A stretch of 64,000 nt of DNA from an uncultured Acetatifactor sp. (lineage in GTDB: Bacteria; Bacillota; Clostridia; Lachnospirales; Lachnospiraceae): NCBI GenBank assembly GCA_910586215.1, contig CAJUGH010000001.1, positions 252,546-316,545 on the forward strand. The letters are read 5' to 3'. The number at the start of each line of letters is the position of its first letter. Within the stretch, counting starts at the first letter, position 1. This document shows, in pieces, positions 52,064 to 60,580 of this stretch. Made by a program: the position numbers and the translations under genes. Under the pieces are notes generated by a model. That model was given only the letters and a program-made list of their open reading frames with translations. It had not been told where the DNA came from and did not search any database.

Positions 52064-52093
52064 TCTATTAAGCGAAGAAGAGAAAGAAGTTTT

Positions 52094-52126
52094 GTTACTT
52101 TGAACGGCAGGGCCGTGAAAAGTAAC
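52094..52126 (+). repeat. Dispersed GA-mismatch hairpin, long type, canonical copy
   Basis: GTTACTTT/AAAGTAAC outer stem and ACGGC/GCCGT inner stem around AGG are both perfect, with GA opposite GA between them. It sits in the predicted 5' leader of the DUF1015 gene. Confidence 0.85.
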
Positions 52127-52164
52127 GAAAATCTCGGGAGACTTTAAGGAAACAGGGAGGGGTT

Positions 52165-53406
52165 ATGGCGAAGATCAGACCGTTCCGGGCCTATCGTCCG
52201 GCACCGGGATGGGCAGAGCAGATTGCAGCACTGCCCTATGATGTGTATAACAGGGAGGAGGCCACCAGGATCGTGCAGGAGAACCCGTATTCTTTCCTGG
52301 CCATTGACAGGGCTGAGACAGGGTTCGGGCCAGAGGTGGATGCCTACGCGCCAGTGGTCTACCAGAGGGCGGCCAAGCTGCTTCGGAAACGCATCCGGGA
52401 GGGATGCTTCCTCCAGGAAGAAGTGCCCTGCTTCTATCTGTATGAACAGGAATTTGCAGGGAGGAGCCAGACAGGGATCGTGGCCTGTGCATCCATTGAC
52501 GACTATCTCCAGGGGGTGATTAAGAAGCACGAGAACACCAGGGCAGACAAGGAGGAAGACCGGATCCGGCATGTGGATGTGTGCAGCATGCACACAGGGC
52601 CGATCTTCCTGGCATGCAGAAAGGAGCCGCGGATCCGGGAGATCATTGCCGGGATCAGGAAGCAGGAAGCATGCCTGGACTTTGTGGCCCAGGACCAGGT
52701 CCGGCACCGGGTATGGGTAGTGGACAGGGAGGAGACAATTGGTGCCATCCAGGATGCCTTTGACAGGGTACCTGCCCTGTACATCGCCGATGGCCATCAC
52801 AGGTGTGCTTCCGCGGTGAAGGTAGGACTTCTGCGCAGGCAGCAGCATCCGGATTATACAGGGGAGGAGGAATTCAACCGTTTCCTGGCGGTGATCTTCC
52901 CGGAGGAAGAACTGTCTATCCTGGATTACAACCGTGTGGTGAGGGACCTGAATGGGCACACGGTTCCTGAATTCCTAAAACTGGTGGGAGAGAAATTCCA
53001 GGTAGAGAGCCTCGGACAGACGCCATACCATCCCGGCAGGAGAGGAACATTTGGTATGTATCTGGAGGACACCTGGTACAGACTTGTGGCAAGGGAGGAG
53101 ATCCGGGACAGGGACGTGGTAGGGGGACTGGACGTGTCCCTGCTGCAGAATCATCTGCTGGGGCCTGTGCTGGGCATCCAGGATCCCAGGACAGATGCGA
53201 GAATTGATTTCGTGGGAGGAGTCCGGGGACTGGAGGAGCTGGTAAGGAGGGTACATACGGACATGAAAGTCGCGTTTTCCCTGTATCCCACCTCCATTGG
53301 GGAACTGTTGGATGTGGCCGATGGAGGTAGACTGATGCCTCCCAAATCCACCTGGTTTGAACCGAAACTGCGCAGCGGCCTGTTCCTGCACGGATTGGAT
53401 GAATAG
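52165..53406 (+). CDS. DUF1015 domain protein
   Basis: A 413-residue protein of the DUF1015 family. It starts I-R-P-F-R-A-Y-R-P, then A-A-L-P-Y-D-V-Y, K-H-E-N-T-R-A-D-K-E-E-D-R, A-D-G-H-H-R-C-A-S-A and F-L-A-V-I-F-P. The D-G-H-H-R motif is the strongest family mark. The family is often found with serA-serC and is suspected to act in serine or phosphate metabolism, but the reaction is unknown. AGGGAGGGG precedes the ATG. glgB follows after 12 bp. Confidence 0.92.
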   Translation: MAKIRPFRAYRPAPGWAEQIAALPYDVYNREEATRIVQENPYSFLAIDRAETGFGPEVDAYAPVVYQRAAKLLRKRIREGCFLQEEVPCFYLYEQEFAGRSQTGIVACASIDDYLQGVIKKHENTRADKEEDRIRHVDVCSMHTGPIFLACRKEPRIREIIAGIRKQEACLDFVAQDQVRHRVWVVDREETIGAIQDAFDRVPALYIADGHHRCASAVKVGLLRRQQHPDYTGEEEFNRFLAVIFPEEELSILDYNRVVRDLNGHTVPEFLKLVGEKFQVESLGQTPYHPGRRGTFGMYLEDTWYRLVAREEIRDRDVVGGLDVSLLQNHLLGPVLGIQDPRTDARIDFVGGVRGLEELVRRVHTDMKVAFSLYPTSIGELLDVADGGRLMPPKSTWFEPKLRSGLFLHGLDE

Positions 53407-53418
53407 GAGGACATAGAT

Positions 53419-55926
53419 ATGACGAATAAACTGTATAAGCTGATGAACTGGCCTGCTATCGAGGAGATTATCTATTCTGAGAGTGACAATCCCCACAGCT
53501 TGCTGGGTCCCCACAAATCGGGCAGCCAGACCCTGGTCCAGGCGTATTTCCCCGGGGCTGTGGAGGCCAGGATGGTATGGGAGGATGGCGGGGAGGAGAT
53601 CCCCATGGAACTTGCGGATGAGGACGGTTTTTTTGCGGTATTGGTACCCCGGGCCAGAAAAGGACTGCCAGTTTACCATTATGTGGTGAAGGATGGACAG
53701 GGGACGGAGCATATCCAGGGGGAACCGTACCAGTTTGAGCCGCAGATCACCCAGGCAGACACGGAGAAATTCAAGAATGGTATCCACTACACCATCTATG
53801 AGAAGCTGGGAGCACATCCCTGTGAGATAGGCGGGGTAGGTGGTACTTATTTTGCAGTGTGGGCACCAGGTGCCCTGCGGGTAAGTGTTGTGGGGGACTT
53901 TAACAGGTGGGATGGCCGTGTCCACCAGATGAGGCGGCTGTGGGATTCCGGTATCTTTGAGATCTTTATTCCAGATGCGGCCTGCGGGGACAATTACAAA
54001 TACGAACTGAAGCTGAAGGGCGGTATGACATACTTGAAGGCAGATCCATACGGAAATGCTGCACAGCTGCGTCCCGAATCAGCATCGGTGATCACCGACC
54101 TGGGGAAATTTGTCTGGGAGGACGGGGAATTTGTGGCGGGAAGGACCAGCTTCCAGATGGGAAATGCACCGGTGAGCATCTATGAACTGTACCTGGGTTC
54201 CTTTACAGAGGCCCAGGAAGGAATGCCCTACGCCAATTACCGGACCATTGCGGACAAGCTGATTCCCTATGTGAAGGAGATGGGTTATACCCATGTGGAA
54301 CTGATGCCGGTGATGGAGCATCCCTTTGACGGCTCCTGGGGGTACCAGGTCATCGGCTATTATGCACCCACTGCCAGGTATGGCTCCCCCCAGGATTTCA
54401 TGTATTTTGTAAATGAATTGCACAAGGCAGGGATCGGCGTGATCCTGGACTGGGTGCCTGCCCATTTCCCCAGGGACACCTATGGCCTGTCCCATTTTGA
54501 CGGCACCTGTCTCTATGAGCACCTGGATCCCAGGCAGGGTTCCCATCCCCACTGGGGTACCTTGATCTATAATTATGGACGGCCCCAGGTATCCAATTAC
54601 CTAATAGCCAATGCCCTGTTCTGGGTGGAGAAGTACCATGCGGATGGTATCCGGATGGATGCGGTGGCCAGCATGCTTTACCTGGACTACGGGAAGCAGG
54701 ACGGCCAGTGGATTCCCAACATGTATGGGGGGAAGGAGAACCTGGAGGCTATTGAGATGATCAAGCACCTCAATTCCATCCTGAAGAAGCGCAATCCTGG
54801 GGTATTGTCCATTGCGGAGGAGAGTACGGCTTTTCCCAGGATCACAGGAGACTTAAAGGAGGACGGGCTTGGCTTTGACCTAAAGTGGAATATGGGATTT
54901 ATGAACGATTACCTGGATTATATCCGGTACGATCCTTATTTCAGAAGCCATCATCACGGGGAACTGACCTTCAGCATGGTGTATGCCTACAGCGAGCATT
55001 TTGTGCTGGTATTCTCCCATGACGAGGTGGTTCATGGAAAAGCTACCATGCTGGGGAAGATGCCTGGCAGCCGGGAGCAGAAATTTGCCAACCTGCGGCT
55101 GACCTATGCTTATATGATGACCCATCCTGGGAAAAAGCTGCTGTTCATGGGACAGGACATCGGCGAATTCGATGAGTGGAATGAGAACCGGCAGGTGGAA
55201 TGGAACCTGCGTGCGGAACCGGAACATGAGGGGGTTGCCAGGCTGGTAAGGGATCTGAACGGACTGTACCGCAGTCGCCCGGAACTGCATGAACTGGATG
55301 ACTCCAGTGACGGGTTCCAGTGGGTCAATCATATCTCTGGGGAGGACTGTTATCTGTCCTACCTTAGGAAGGGCAGCCAGAAGGACCAGATTCTGCTGGT
55401 GGTGGCAAATTTTGCCGGCATCCCCCAGGAGATCACCACGGGGGTTCCCTTTCATGGGAAATACAAGGAGATATTTAATTCCGATGACAGTGCTTATGGC
55501 GGAAGCGGTATGGTGAATGGCCGGATCAAGCGGGCCAAGGCCCAGGAGTGGGATGACAGACCCTGTTCCATCACCGTGAAACTGGCACCGCTGTCCTTAT
55601 GCATCCTGCAGTTTATTCCTTACACGAAGGAAGAACTGGACCAGATCAAGGAAAAGGAGCGGGAAGCGGTGAAGGCCAGGGAAAGGGCAGAGAAGGCAAA
55701 AGCAAAGGAGGCCCAGCGGATCAAGGCAAAGCTTGAGAAGGTGAAGGCCCAGGAGTTGGAGAAGGCCAGGGAAAGGGCCAGGAAGGCAAAGGAGCGGGAG
55801 GCCCAAAGAGAAAGTGAAGCCAAAGCGGCAGAAAGAAATGGTAAGCCTAAGAAGGCAGAAGCTGTGACGGAAGGAACCAGGAAGCCTGGACAGGTCCGGG
55901 AGACGAAGAAGACAAGGAGAGAATAA
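53419..55926 (+). CDS. glgB: 1,4-alpha-glucan branching enzyme with charged C-terminal tail
   Basis: Introduces alpha-1,6 branches into glycogen (GH13). 835 aa: an N-terminal branching-enzyme domain, CBM48 (F-A-V-W-A-P-G-A-L-R-V-S-V-V-G-D-F-N-R-W-D), and a catalytic barrel with D-G-I-R-M-D (Asp414), I-A-E-E-S-T (Glu467) and F-S-H-D-E-V-V-H-G-K. All are intact, so it is active by inspection. The normal enzyme ends near residue 735. About 100 further residues are Lys/Arg/Glu/Ala-rich with repeated K-A-R-E-R-A-x-K-A-K blocks, a likely coiled coil or single helix. AGGAGG precedes the ATG. It is coupled to mscS with a 3-bp gap. Confidence 0.95.
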   Translation: MTNKLYKLMNWPAIEEIIYSESDNPHSLLGPHKSGSQTLVQAYFPGAVEARMVWEDGGEEIPMELADEDGFFAVLVPRARKGLPVYHYVVKDGQGTEHIQGEPYQFEPQITQADTEKFKNGIHYTIYEKLGAHPCEIGGVGGTYFAVWAPGALRVSVVGDFNRWDGRVHQMRRLWDSGIFEIFIPDAACGDNYKYELKLKGGMTYLKADPYGNAAQLRPESASVITDLGKFVWEDGEFVAGRTSFQMGNAPVSIYELYLGSFTEAQEGMPYANYRTIADKLIPYVKEMGYTHVELMPVMEHPFDGSWGYQVIGYYAPTARYGSPQDFMYFVNELHKAGIGVILDWVPAHFPRDTYGLSHFDGTCLYEHLDPRQGSHPHWGTLIYNYGRPQVSNYLIANALFWVEKYHADGIRMDAVASMLYLDYGKQDGQWIPNMYGGKENLEAIEMIKHLNSILKKRNPGVLSIAEESTAFPRITGDLKEDGLGFDLKWNMGFMNDYLDYIRYDPYFRSHHHGELTFSMVYAYSEHFVLVFSHDEVVHGKATMLGKMPGSREQKFANLRLTYAYMMTHPGKKLLFMGQDIGEFDEWNENRQVEWNLRAEPEHEGVARLVRDLNGLYRSRPELHELDDSSDGFQWVNHISGEDCYLSYLRKGSQKDQILLVVANFAGIPQEITTGVPFHGKYKEIFNSDDSAYGGSGMVNGRIKRAKAQEWDDRPCSITVKLAPLSLCILQFIPYTKEELDQIKEKEREAVKARERAEKAKAKEAQRIKAKLEKVKAQELEKARERARKAKEREAQRESEAKAAERNGKPKKAEAVTEGTRKPGQVRETKKTRRE

Positions 55927-55929
55927 GAG

Positions 55930-56793
55930 ATGCCGGATTCAAATTCTGTGGAAGTATCAGCGGGAATGCTGCGGGATTTTTTTGCTACTCTGCCCGAGAA
56001 GGCCCTTCATCTGGGACTGCGGGTGCTGTTGGCAGTGCTGTTCTTCCTGCTGGGAATCCAGGTAATCAAGCTGGTGCGAAAGCTGGTGAAAAATTCCATG
56101 CAGCGGGCCGGGGCAGAGCTGGGGGCCATACAGTTCGTGGATTCCTTCCTCAAGGCAGCCCTGTATACCCTGCTGGTGCTGATGCTGGCAGCTTCCTTCG
56201 GTGTGGATGCTGCCAGTATCGTGGCCCTGCTGGGCTCTGCCGGTGTGGCCATTGGCCTGGCTATCCAGGGAAGCCTGTCCAACCTTGCAGGAGGAGTCCT
56301 GCTGCTGGTGCTGAAACCTTTTAAGGTGGGGGACTATATTATAGAAAGTTCTACAAGCAAAGAAGGAACGGTGACGGAGATCCAGATCTTCTATACCAGA
56401 CTTCTGACCCCGGACCATCAGACAGTGGTGCTGCCCAACGGCAGCCTGGCTAACAACAGCCTGGTGAACGTCACGGGCCAGGAGGCCAGGCGCATGGATA
56501 TCAAGGTGAGTGTCTCCTACAAGGCTGACTTGAAGCGGGCCAGGGAAGTACTGCTGCAGGTGCTGGAGACAGATGCGTCCACCTTGAAAGACAGGGACAG
56601 GCTGGTATATGTGAATGACCTGGCCAGTTCAGGGGTGGAGTTAGGCGTCAGATGCTGGTTTCGACAGGAGGACTTCTGGCCAGGAAAATGGCGGGTCACG
56701 GAGAACTGTAAGCTGGCCCTGGACGAGGCGGGGATTGAGATTCCGTATAACCAGCTGGATGTACACCTGGACGGTAAGGTGGAAAATTTGTAA
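55930..56793 (+). CDS. Small-conductance mechanosensitive channel (MscS family)
   Basis: A membrane channel (287 aa) relieving osmotic stress. About three TM helices fill the first 100 residues. The pore-lining TM3 region is G-S-A-G-V-A-I-G-L-A-I-Q-G-S-L-S-N-L-A-G, and a cytoplasmic beta domain (F-K-V-G-D-Y-I, V-L-P-N-G-S-L) follows. It follows glgB by 3 bp and is on the same transcript. Confidence 0.93.
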   Translation: MPDSNSVEVSAGMLRDFFATLPEKALHLGLRVLLAVLFFLLGIQVIKLVRKLVKNSMQRAGAELGAIQFVDSFLKAALYTLLVLMLAASFGVDAASIVALLGSAGVAIGLAIQGSLSNLAGGVLLLVLKPFKVGDYIIESSTSKEGTVTEIQIFYTRLLTPDHQTVVLPNGSLANNSLVNVTGQEARRMDIKVSVSYKADLKRAREVLLQVLETDASTLKDRDRLVYVNDLASSGVELGVRCWFRQEDFWPGKWRVTENCKLALDEAGIEIPYNQLDVHLDGKVENL

Positions 56794-56808
56794 AACAAAA
56801 AATAATAG

Positions 56809-56837
56809 TTGAAATGTGTGGAAAAAACAGTTATAAT
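56809..56837 (+). promoter_or_regulatory. Promoter of tRNA-Thr
   Basis: TTGAAA (56809-56814) and consensus TATAAT (56832-56837) are exactly 17 bp apart, 31 bp before the tRNA. Confidence 0.85.
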
Positions 56838-56868
56838 ATATTTGTTGTGTTTGAGTACACACATAGTT

Positions 56869-56941
56869 GCTGAAATAGCTCAGTTGGTAGAGCACTTCAC
56901 TCGTAATGAAGGGGTCGTGGGTTCGAGTCCCATTTTCAGCT
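56869..56941 (+). tRNA. tRNA-Thr (anticodon CGT)
   Basis: Acceptor stem GCTGAAA/TTTCAGC, D arm GCTC-AGTTGGTA-GAGC, anticodon stem CTTCA/TGAAG around CTCGTAA (anticodon CGT, codon ACG), T arm GTGGG-TTCGAGT-CCCAT, discriminator T. No CCA encoded. Confidence 0.95.
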
Positions 56942-56946
56942 TGATG

Positions 56947-56995
56947 GGCCGCAAACCAGTTGATTCTCCGAAATCAGGGATTTGTGGCCTTTTTT
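56947..56995 (+). terminator. Terminator of tRNA-Thr
   Basis: GGCCGCAAA pairs with TTTGTGGCC (one wobble) and is followed by six T. Confidence 0.85.
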
Positions 56996-57061
56996 CGGAT
57001 ATTTACCAAATTTTTCCATGAAAATATAGCTATTTCCCCCAAAGTATGGTATAGTATTTTT

Positions 57062-57150
57062 GTGAATAACTTTTCCAAGTGGTTTCCTCCTTTTTGTGTG
57101 GCTTAAGATGGAATGCCATAAAACCATGCGGGAAAGTTATTCTTTTTTAT
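57062..57150 (+). ncRNA. Predicted small structured RNA with an exposed CCUCC loop
   Basis: GAATAACTTTTCC (57064-57076) pairs over 13 bp (one wobble) with GGGAAAGTTATTC (57130-57142). Inside it GGTTT (57081-57085) pairs with AAACC (57121-57125), and TGTGGC (57097-57102) pairs with GCCATA (57115-57120). The rod ends in TCTTTTTT. An extended -10 promoter, TGG then TATAGT (57050-57055), starts transcription at its foot; there is no good -35. The unpaired segment CCTCC (57086-57090) complements the core Shine-Dalgarno sequence. No known RNA family was recognised. It could instead be only an elaborate terminator. Confidence 0.5.
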
Positions 57151-57269
57151 ATTATCATTTTAGTCAGAATGCGTGCCTGCTTTTCTTTTTTATCCAGGCT
57201 GGTTTCCCCTGGGTATGAGGGGATCCGGTTCCTGCATACCTGGAGAGTGCGATGTGGAATCCCTTATGT

Positions 57270-57298
57270 AAGGCCCAAAAGCATTTGCTTTTGGCCTT
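57270..57298. terminator. Hairpin after the ABC permease gene
   Basis: AAGGCC-AAAAGCA pairs with TGCTTTTGGCCTT with one bulge. T-runs are weak, so termination is plausible but not certain. The stretch 57151-57269 holds no gene. Confidence 0.55.
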
Positions 57299-57318
57299 TG
57301 TGACAGGACAGATGTCCC

Positions 57319-58134
57319 TCACATCTTGAACTTGATCTTGATCTGGTGCTCAATGAACTGGATAGACTTGTAGAACACCAGGGCGATGATGCACAACACC
57401 AGGATACTGGTGATGACCATGTCCAGCTGGAACACCTGGGAGCCATAGATGATCAGGTATCCCAGCCCCCGTCTGGCCGCCAGGAATTCCCCGATGATGA
57501 CACCCACCAGGGCCAGGCCGATATTGACCTTGGCTGTGCTGAGCAGGATGGGAATGGACCCAGGCAGCACCACTTTGAAGAAGGCGTCCCGTCTGTGGCC
57601 GCCCAGGGTATAGATCAAGGTGATCTTCTCTGGATCCACCTGCTGGAAGCCGGTGAAAAAGCTGATAATGGAGCCGAAGATGGCCACGGAGATACCGGCC
57701 ACAATGATGGTGGTAGACCCAGTGCCCAGCCAGACGATGAAGAGAGGGGCCAGGGCCGATTTAGGCAGGCTGTTCAGGACCACCAGGTAGGGTTCCAGGA
57801 TCTCTGCCAGTTTCGGGGAGTACCACAGCAGGGTGGATACCAGCAGGCTTAAGCCCAGCACCAGCAGGAAGCTGACAATGGTCTCATACAGGGTAACACC
57901 TATGTGGGCACACAGATGATTGTCCCGTATCTGTTCCACGAAGCACAGGGCCACCCGGCTGGGACTGGAGAAGAAAAAGCTGTCGATCCACTGTAGGCGT
58001 GCGCTCACCTCCCACAGCGCCAGGAACATCACAAAGAGAATGGTGCGCCAGGAGGCTACCATATGGTGGTGGCGTCTGTGGTTTTTCACGAATTCTTCCT
58101 GTCTTGTCAATTCTTTTTTCGGATTATGCCTCAT
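57319..58134 (-). CDS. ABC transporter permease (nitrate/sulfonate/HMP-type)
   Basis: Membrane subunit (271 aa) of a two-component ABC importer of the SsuC/TauC/ThiX group. It has an N-terminal basic, His-rich segment (H-R-R-H-H-H-M) and about six TM helices. The EAA-like loop is Y-T-L-G-G-H-R-R-D-A-F-F-K-V-V-L-P-G-S-I-P, and G-L-G-Y-L-I-I-Y-G-S-Q follows. The substrate cannot be told. Its start overlaps the end of the ATPase gene by 11 bp. Confidence 0.88.
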   Translation of the reverse strand: MRHNPKKELTRQEEFVKNHRRHHHMVASWRTILFVMFLALWEVSARLQWIDSFFFSSPSRVALCFVEQIRDNHLCAHIGVTLYETIVSFLLVLGLSLLVSTLLWYSPKLAEILEPYLVVLNSLPKSALAPLFIVWLGTGSTTIIVAGISVAIFGSIISFFTGFQQVDPEKITLIYTLGGHRRDAFFKVVLPGSIPILLSTAKVNIGLALVGVIIGEFLAARRGLGYLIIYGSQVFQLDMVITSILVLCIIALVFYKSIQFIEHQIKIKFKM

Positions 58135-58891
58135 GTGTCAGTACCTCCCACAGTCTGTTAAAATATTGCTGGAATTCCGGTGCATTCCGGGCCGCCAGGG
58201 GAGTGTCATCCTGGATGGACAGCTTGATTGCCATCTCTGTCTTCACTGTGGCAGGCCGTCCGGACAGTACAATGACCCTGTCTGCCAGGCTGATGGCCTC
58301 GGACAGGTCATGGGTGATGATGATCATGGTCTTGCCTGCCGCGCGGATCAACTTACAGATGTCTGCAGAGACCATGAGCCTGGTCTGGTAATCCAGCGCA
58401 CTGAAGGGTTCATCCAGCAGCAGAAGCTGGGGATCCAGGGCCAGGGTCCGTATCAGGGCAGCCCTCTGTTTCATGCCGCCGGAGAGTTCGCTGGGCCTCT
58501 TGTCCCGGAATTTTTCAAGGCCGTATTCCATGAACAGGCGGTTCACGGCTTCCAGGCGGTCCGGAGTCAGCATATGATGGATTTCCAGTCCCAGGATGGC
58601 ATTTCGATAGACGGTGCGCCACTCAAAGAGGTGATCCCGCTGAAGCATGTAACCCACTTTGGGGTAATGCAGGGTGCCATCGGGGTTATTCACGGCTATG
58701 GTGCCCAGTTCCGGTGTCAGAAGCCCTGCGATGATGGATAGCAGGGTAGATTTGCCGCAGCCGCTAGGGCCGACTATGGCAACAAATTCACCCTGGCGGA
58801 CCTGGAAGGAAATATCCCGAAGGGCCACGGTTTCCCCATGAAGGCTATGGTAGGAATAGCCGATATTTTTCAGTTCCAGTAGCGTTGACAT
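58124..58891 (-). CDS. ABC transporter ATPase (SsuB/TauB-like)
   Basis: ATPase partner (255 aa): G-P-S-G-C-G-K-S-T-L, L-S-G-G-M-K-Q-R-A-A-L, L-L-L-L-D-E-P-F-S-A-L-D and I-T-H-D-L-S-E-A are intact. The binding-protein gene that such importers need is absent on both sides. It may use a binding protein encoded elsewhere. Sulfonates, thiamine precursors and related small molecules are all possible substrates. Confidence 0.88.
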   Translation of the reverse strand: MSTLLELKNIGYSYHSLHGETVALRDISFQVRQGEFVAIVGPSGCGKSTLLSIIAGLLTPELGTIAVNNPDGTLHYPKVGYMLQRDHLFEWRTVYRNAILGLEIHHMLTPDRLEAVNRLFMEYGLEKFRDKRPSELSGGMKQRAALIRTLALDPQLLLLDEPFSALDYQTRLMVSADICKLIRAAGKTMIIITHDLSEAISLADRVIVLSGRPATVKTEMAIKLSIQDDTPLAARNAPEFQQYFNRLWEVLTHEA

Positions 58892-58927
58892 AGATTGCCA
58901 TTCCCTTTCGTCCTCATTTTTATATTT

Positions 58928-58964
58928 ATAATACTGTATGAATAGTGGCAGTGCCTTGGCACTG
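58928..58964 (-). promoter_or_regulatory. Operator-like palindrome and -10 upstream of the ABC genes
   Basis: A perfect palindrome, CAGTGCC-TT-GGCACTG (58949-58964), covers the place where a -35 would be, 17 bp from a minus-strand TATTAT (58928-58933). No TTGACA-like -35 is present, so an activator may be needed, or a repressor may bind. Confidence 0.5.
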
Positions 58965-58980
58965 GATGCAGGGATTTTTG

Positions 58981-59009
58981 TTGCATTGCCTTTCTTTTTA
59001 TGGTAATAT
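58981..59009 (+). promoter_or_regulatory. Promoter of argH
   Basis: TTGCAT (58981-58986) and TAATAT (59004-59009), 17 bp apart, 62 bp before the start codon. Confidence 0.6.
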
Positions 59010-59071
59010 CAGTTTTGAGTTTATGGGTTTTAGGAAGTCTTTAAGACGCCATGCCAAAGGGAGGAAAATAT

Positions 59072-60514
59072 ATGGCACAACTCTGGGGAGGCCGCTTTAC
59101 CAAGGAGACAGATCAGAAAGTTTTTGCATTCAATGCGTCCATCGGATTTGACAGGCGTCTGTTTGAACAGGATATCCAGGGCAGTATTGCCCACGTGATC
59201 ATGCTGGCCAGACAGGGGATCCTGACCGGGGAGGAGAAGGACAGCATAACAGGGGGCCTGGAAAGTATCCGCAGGGATGTGGAAGAGGGAAGGCTGGCCA
59301 TAGAGGAGTCCTATGAGGACATTCACAGTTTCGTGGAAGCGAAGCTCATAGAGCGGATCGGCGAACCCGGGAAGAAGATGCATACGGGCAGGAGCCGCAA
59401 CGACCAGGTAGCCCTGGATATGCGGCTGTACACCAGACAGGTGGTACTGGAGGTGGACAGCCTGTTAAAAGAACTGCTCCAGAGGATCCTGGATACCATG
59501 GAGGAGCATATAGAGACCTATATGCCAGGCTTCACCCATCTGCAGAAAGCCCAGCCCACTACCCTGGCCCATCACTATGGTGCCTATTTTGAGATGTTCC
59601 GGCGTGACAGGGAGCGCATGGCAGATATCTATCACAGGATGAATGCATGCCCCTTAGGAGCAGGCGCCCTGGCAGGAACCACTTATCCGCTGGACAGGGA
59701 ATATGCGGCCGGACTGATGGGGTTTGCTGGTCCTACCCATAACAGCATGGATTCCGTTGCAGACAGGGATTACCTGATCGAATTCCTGGCGGCACTATCC
59801 ATGGTGATGATGCATCTTAGCCGCTTCAGTGAGGAGATTATCCTCTGGAATTCCAATGAGTACCAGTTTGTGGAGATTGATGATGCCTTTTCCACTGGTA
59901 GCAGCATTATGCCCCAGAAGAAGAATCCTGACATTGCAGAACTGGTGCGGGGCAAGACGGGCCGGGTATATGGGGCATTGATGGCCCTGCTTACCACCAT
60001 GAAAGGACTTCCCCTGGCTTACAACAAGGACATGCAGGAGGACAAGGAGGTGGCCTTCGATGCCTTTGACACAGTGAGGGACTGCCTGGAACTGTTCGGG
60101 GAAATGCTTGGTACCTTGAAATTCAGGAAGGAACGCATGGCAGCCAGTGCCATGAATGGTTTTACCAATGCAACGGATGCGGCAGACTATCTGGTGGGGA
60201 AAGGGGTTCCTTTCCGGGATGCCCATGGCATCATTGGCCGGCTGGTGCTGTACTGCATCGAAAAGGGCACATCCATAGATGCCCTCTCCCTGGAAGAACT
60301 GCAGGAGATCAGTCCGGATTTCCAGGCAGATGTGTACGATGCCATCTCCCTAAGGGCCTGTGTGGAGAGGCGGCTGACCTTAGGAGGTCCTGGTATCCTG
60401 GCCATGAGGGAAGCCATAGAAAGGAACAGGGCTTATCTGATGCAGGAAGGCTGCATTCCAGGGCAGCAGGCAAGGGAAGACAGGCCAGGTGCACAGGGCC
60501 TGGAAGCAGGATAA
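59072..60514 (+). CDS. argH: Argininosuccinate lyase
   Basis: Final step of arginine synthesis, releasing fumarate (480 aa). Seen: L-W-G-G-R-F, the E-D-I-H-S-F-V-E loop, H-T-G-R-S-R-N-D-Q-V-A, F-T-H-L-Q-K-A-Q-P-T-T-L and the catalytic flexible loop G-S-S-I-M-P-Q-K-K-N-P-D. AGGGAGGA supports ATG 59072. argG is not in the window. asd follows after 66 bp. Confidence 0.96.
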   Translation: MAQLWGGRFTKETDQKVFAFNASIGFDRRLFEQDIQGSIAHVIMLARQGILTGEEKDSITGGLESIRRDVEEGRLAIEESYEDIHSFVEAKLIERIGEPGKKMHTGRSRNDQVALDMRLYTRQVVLEVDSLLKELLQRILDTMEEHIETYMPGFTHLQKAQPTTLAHHYGAYFEMFRRDRERMADIYHRMNACPLGAGALAGTTYPLDREYAAGLMGFAGPTHNSMDSVADRDYLIEFLAALSMVMMHLSRFSEEIILWNSNEYQFVEIDDAFSTGSSIMPQKKNPDIAELVRGKTGRVYGALMALLTTMKGLPLAYNKDMQEDKEVAFDAFDTVRDCLELFGEMLGTLKFRKERMAASAMNGFTNATDAADYLVGKGVPFRDAHGIIGRLVLYCIEKGTSIDALSLEELQEISPDFQADVYDAISLRACVERRLTLGGPGILAMREAIERNRAYLMQEGCIPGQQAREDRPGAQGLEAG

Positions 60515-60580
60515 AAAACAAGGCAGGAAACAGGAATAAGGAATACCCGTCAAGAGAACAACAGGAAAGAGGAGAATAGG

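Noticed and set aside
57062..57150. SRP (4.5S) RNA or 6S RNA
   Set aside because: No GGAA-type SRP apical motif, and too short without the large central bubble of 6S RNA.
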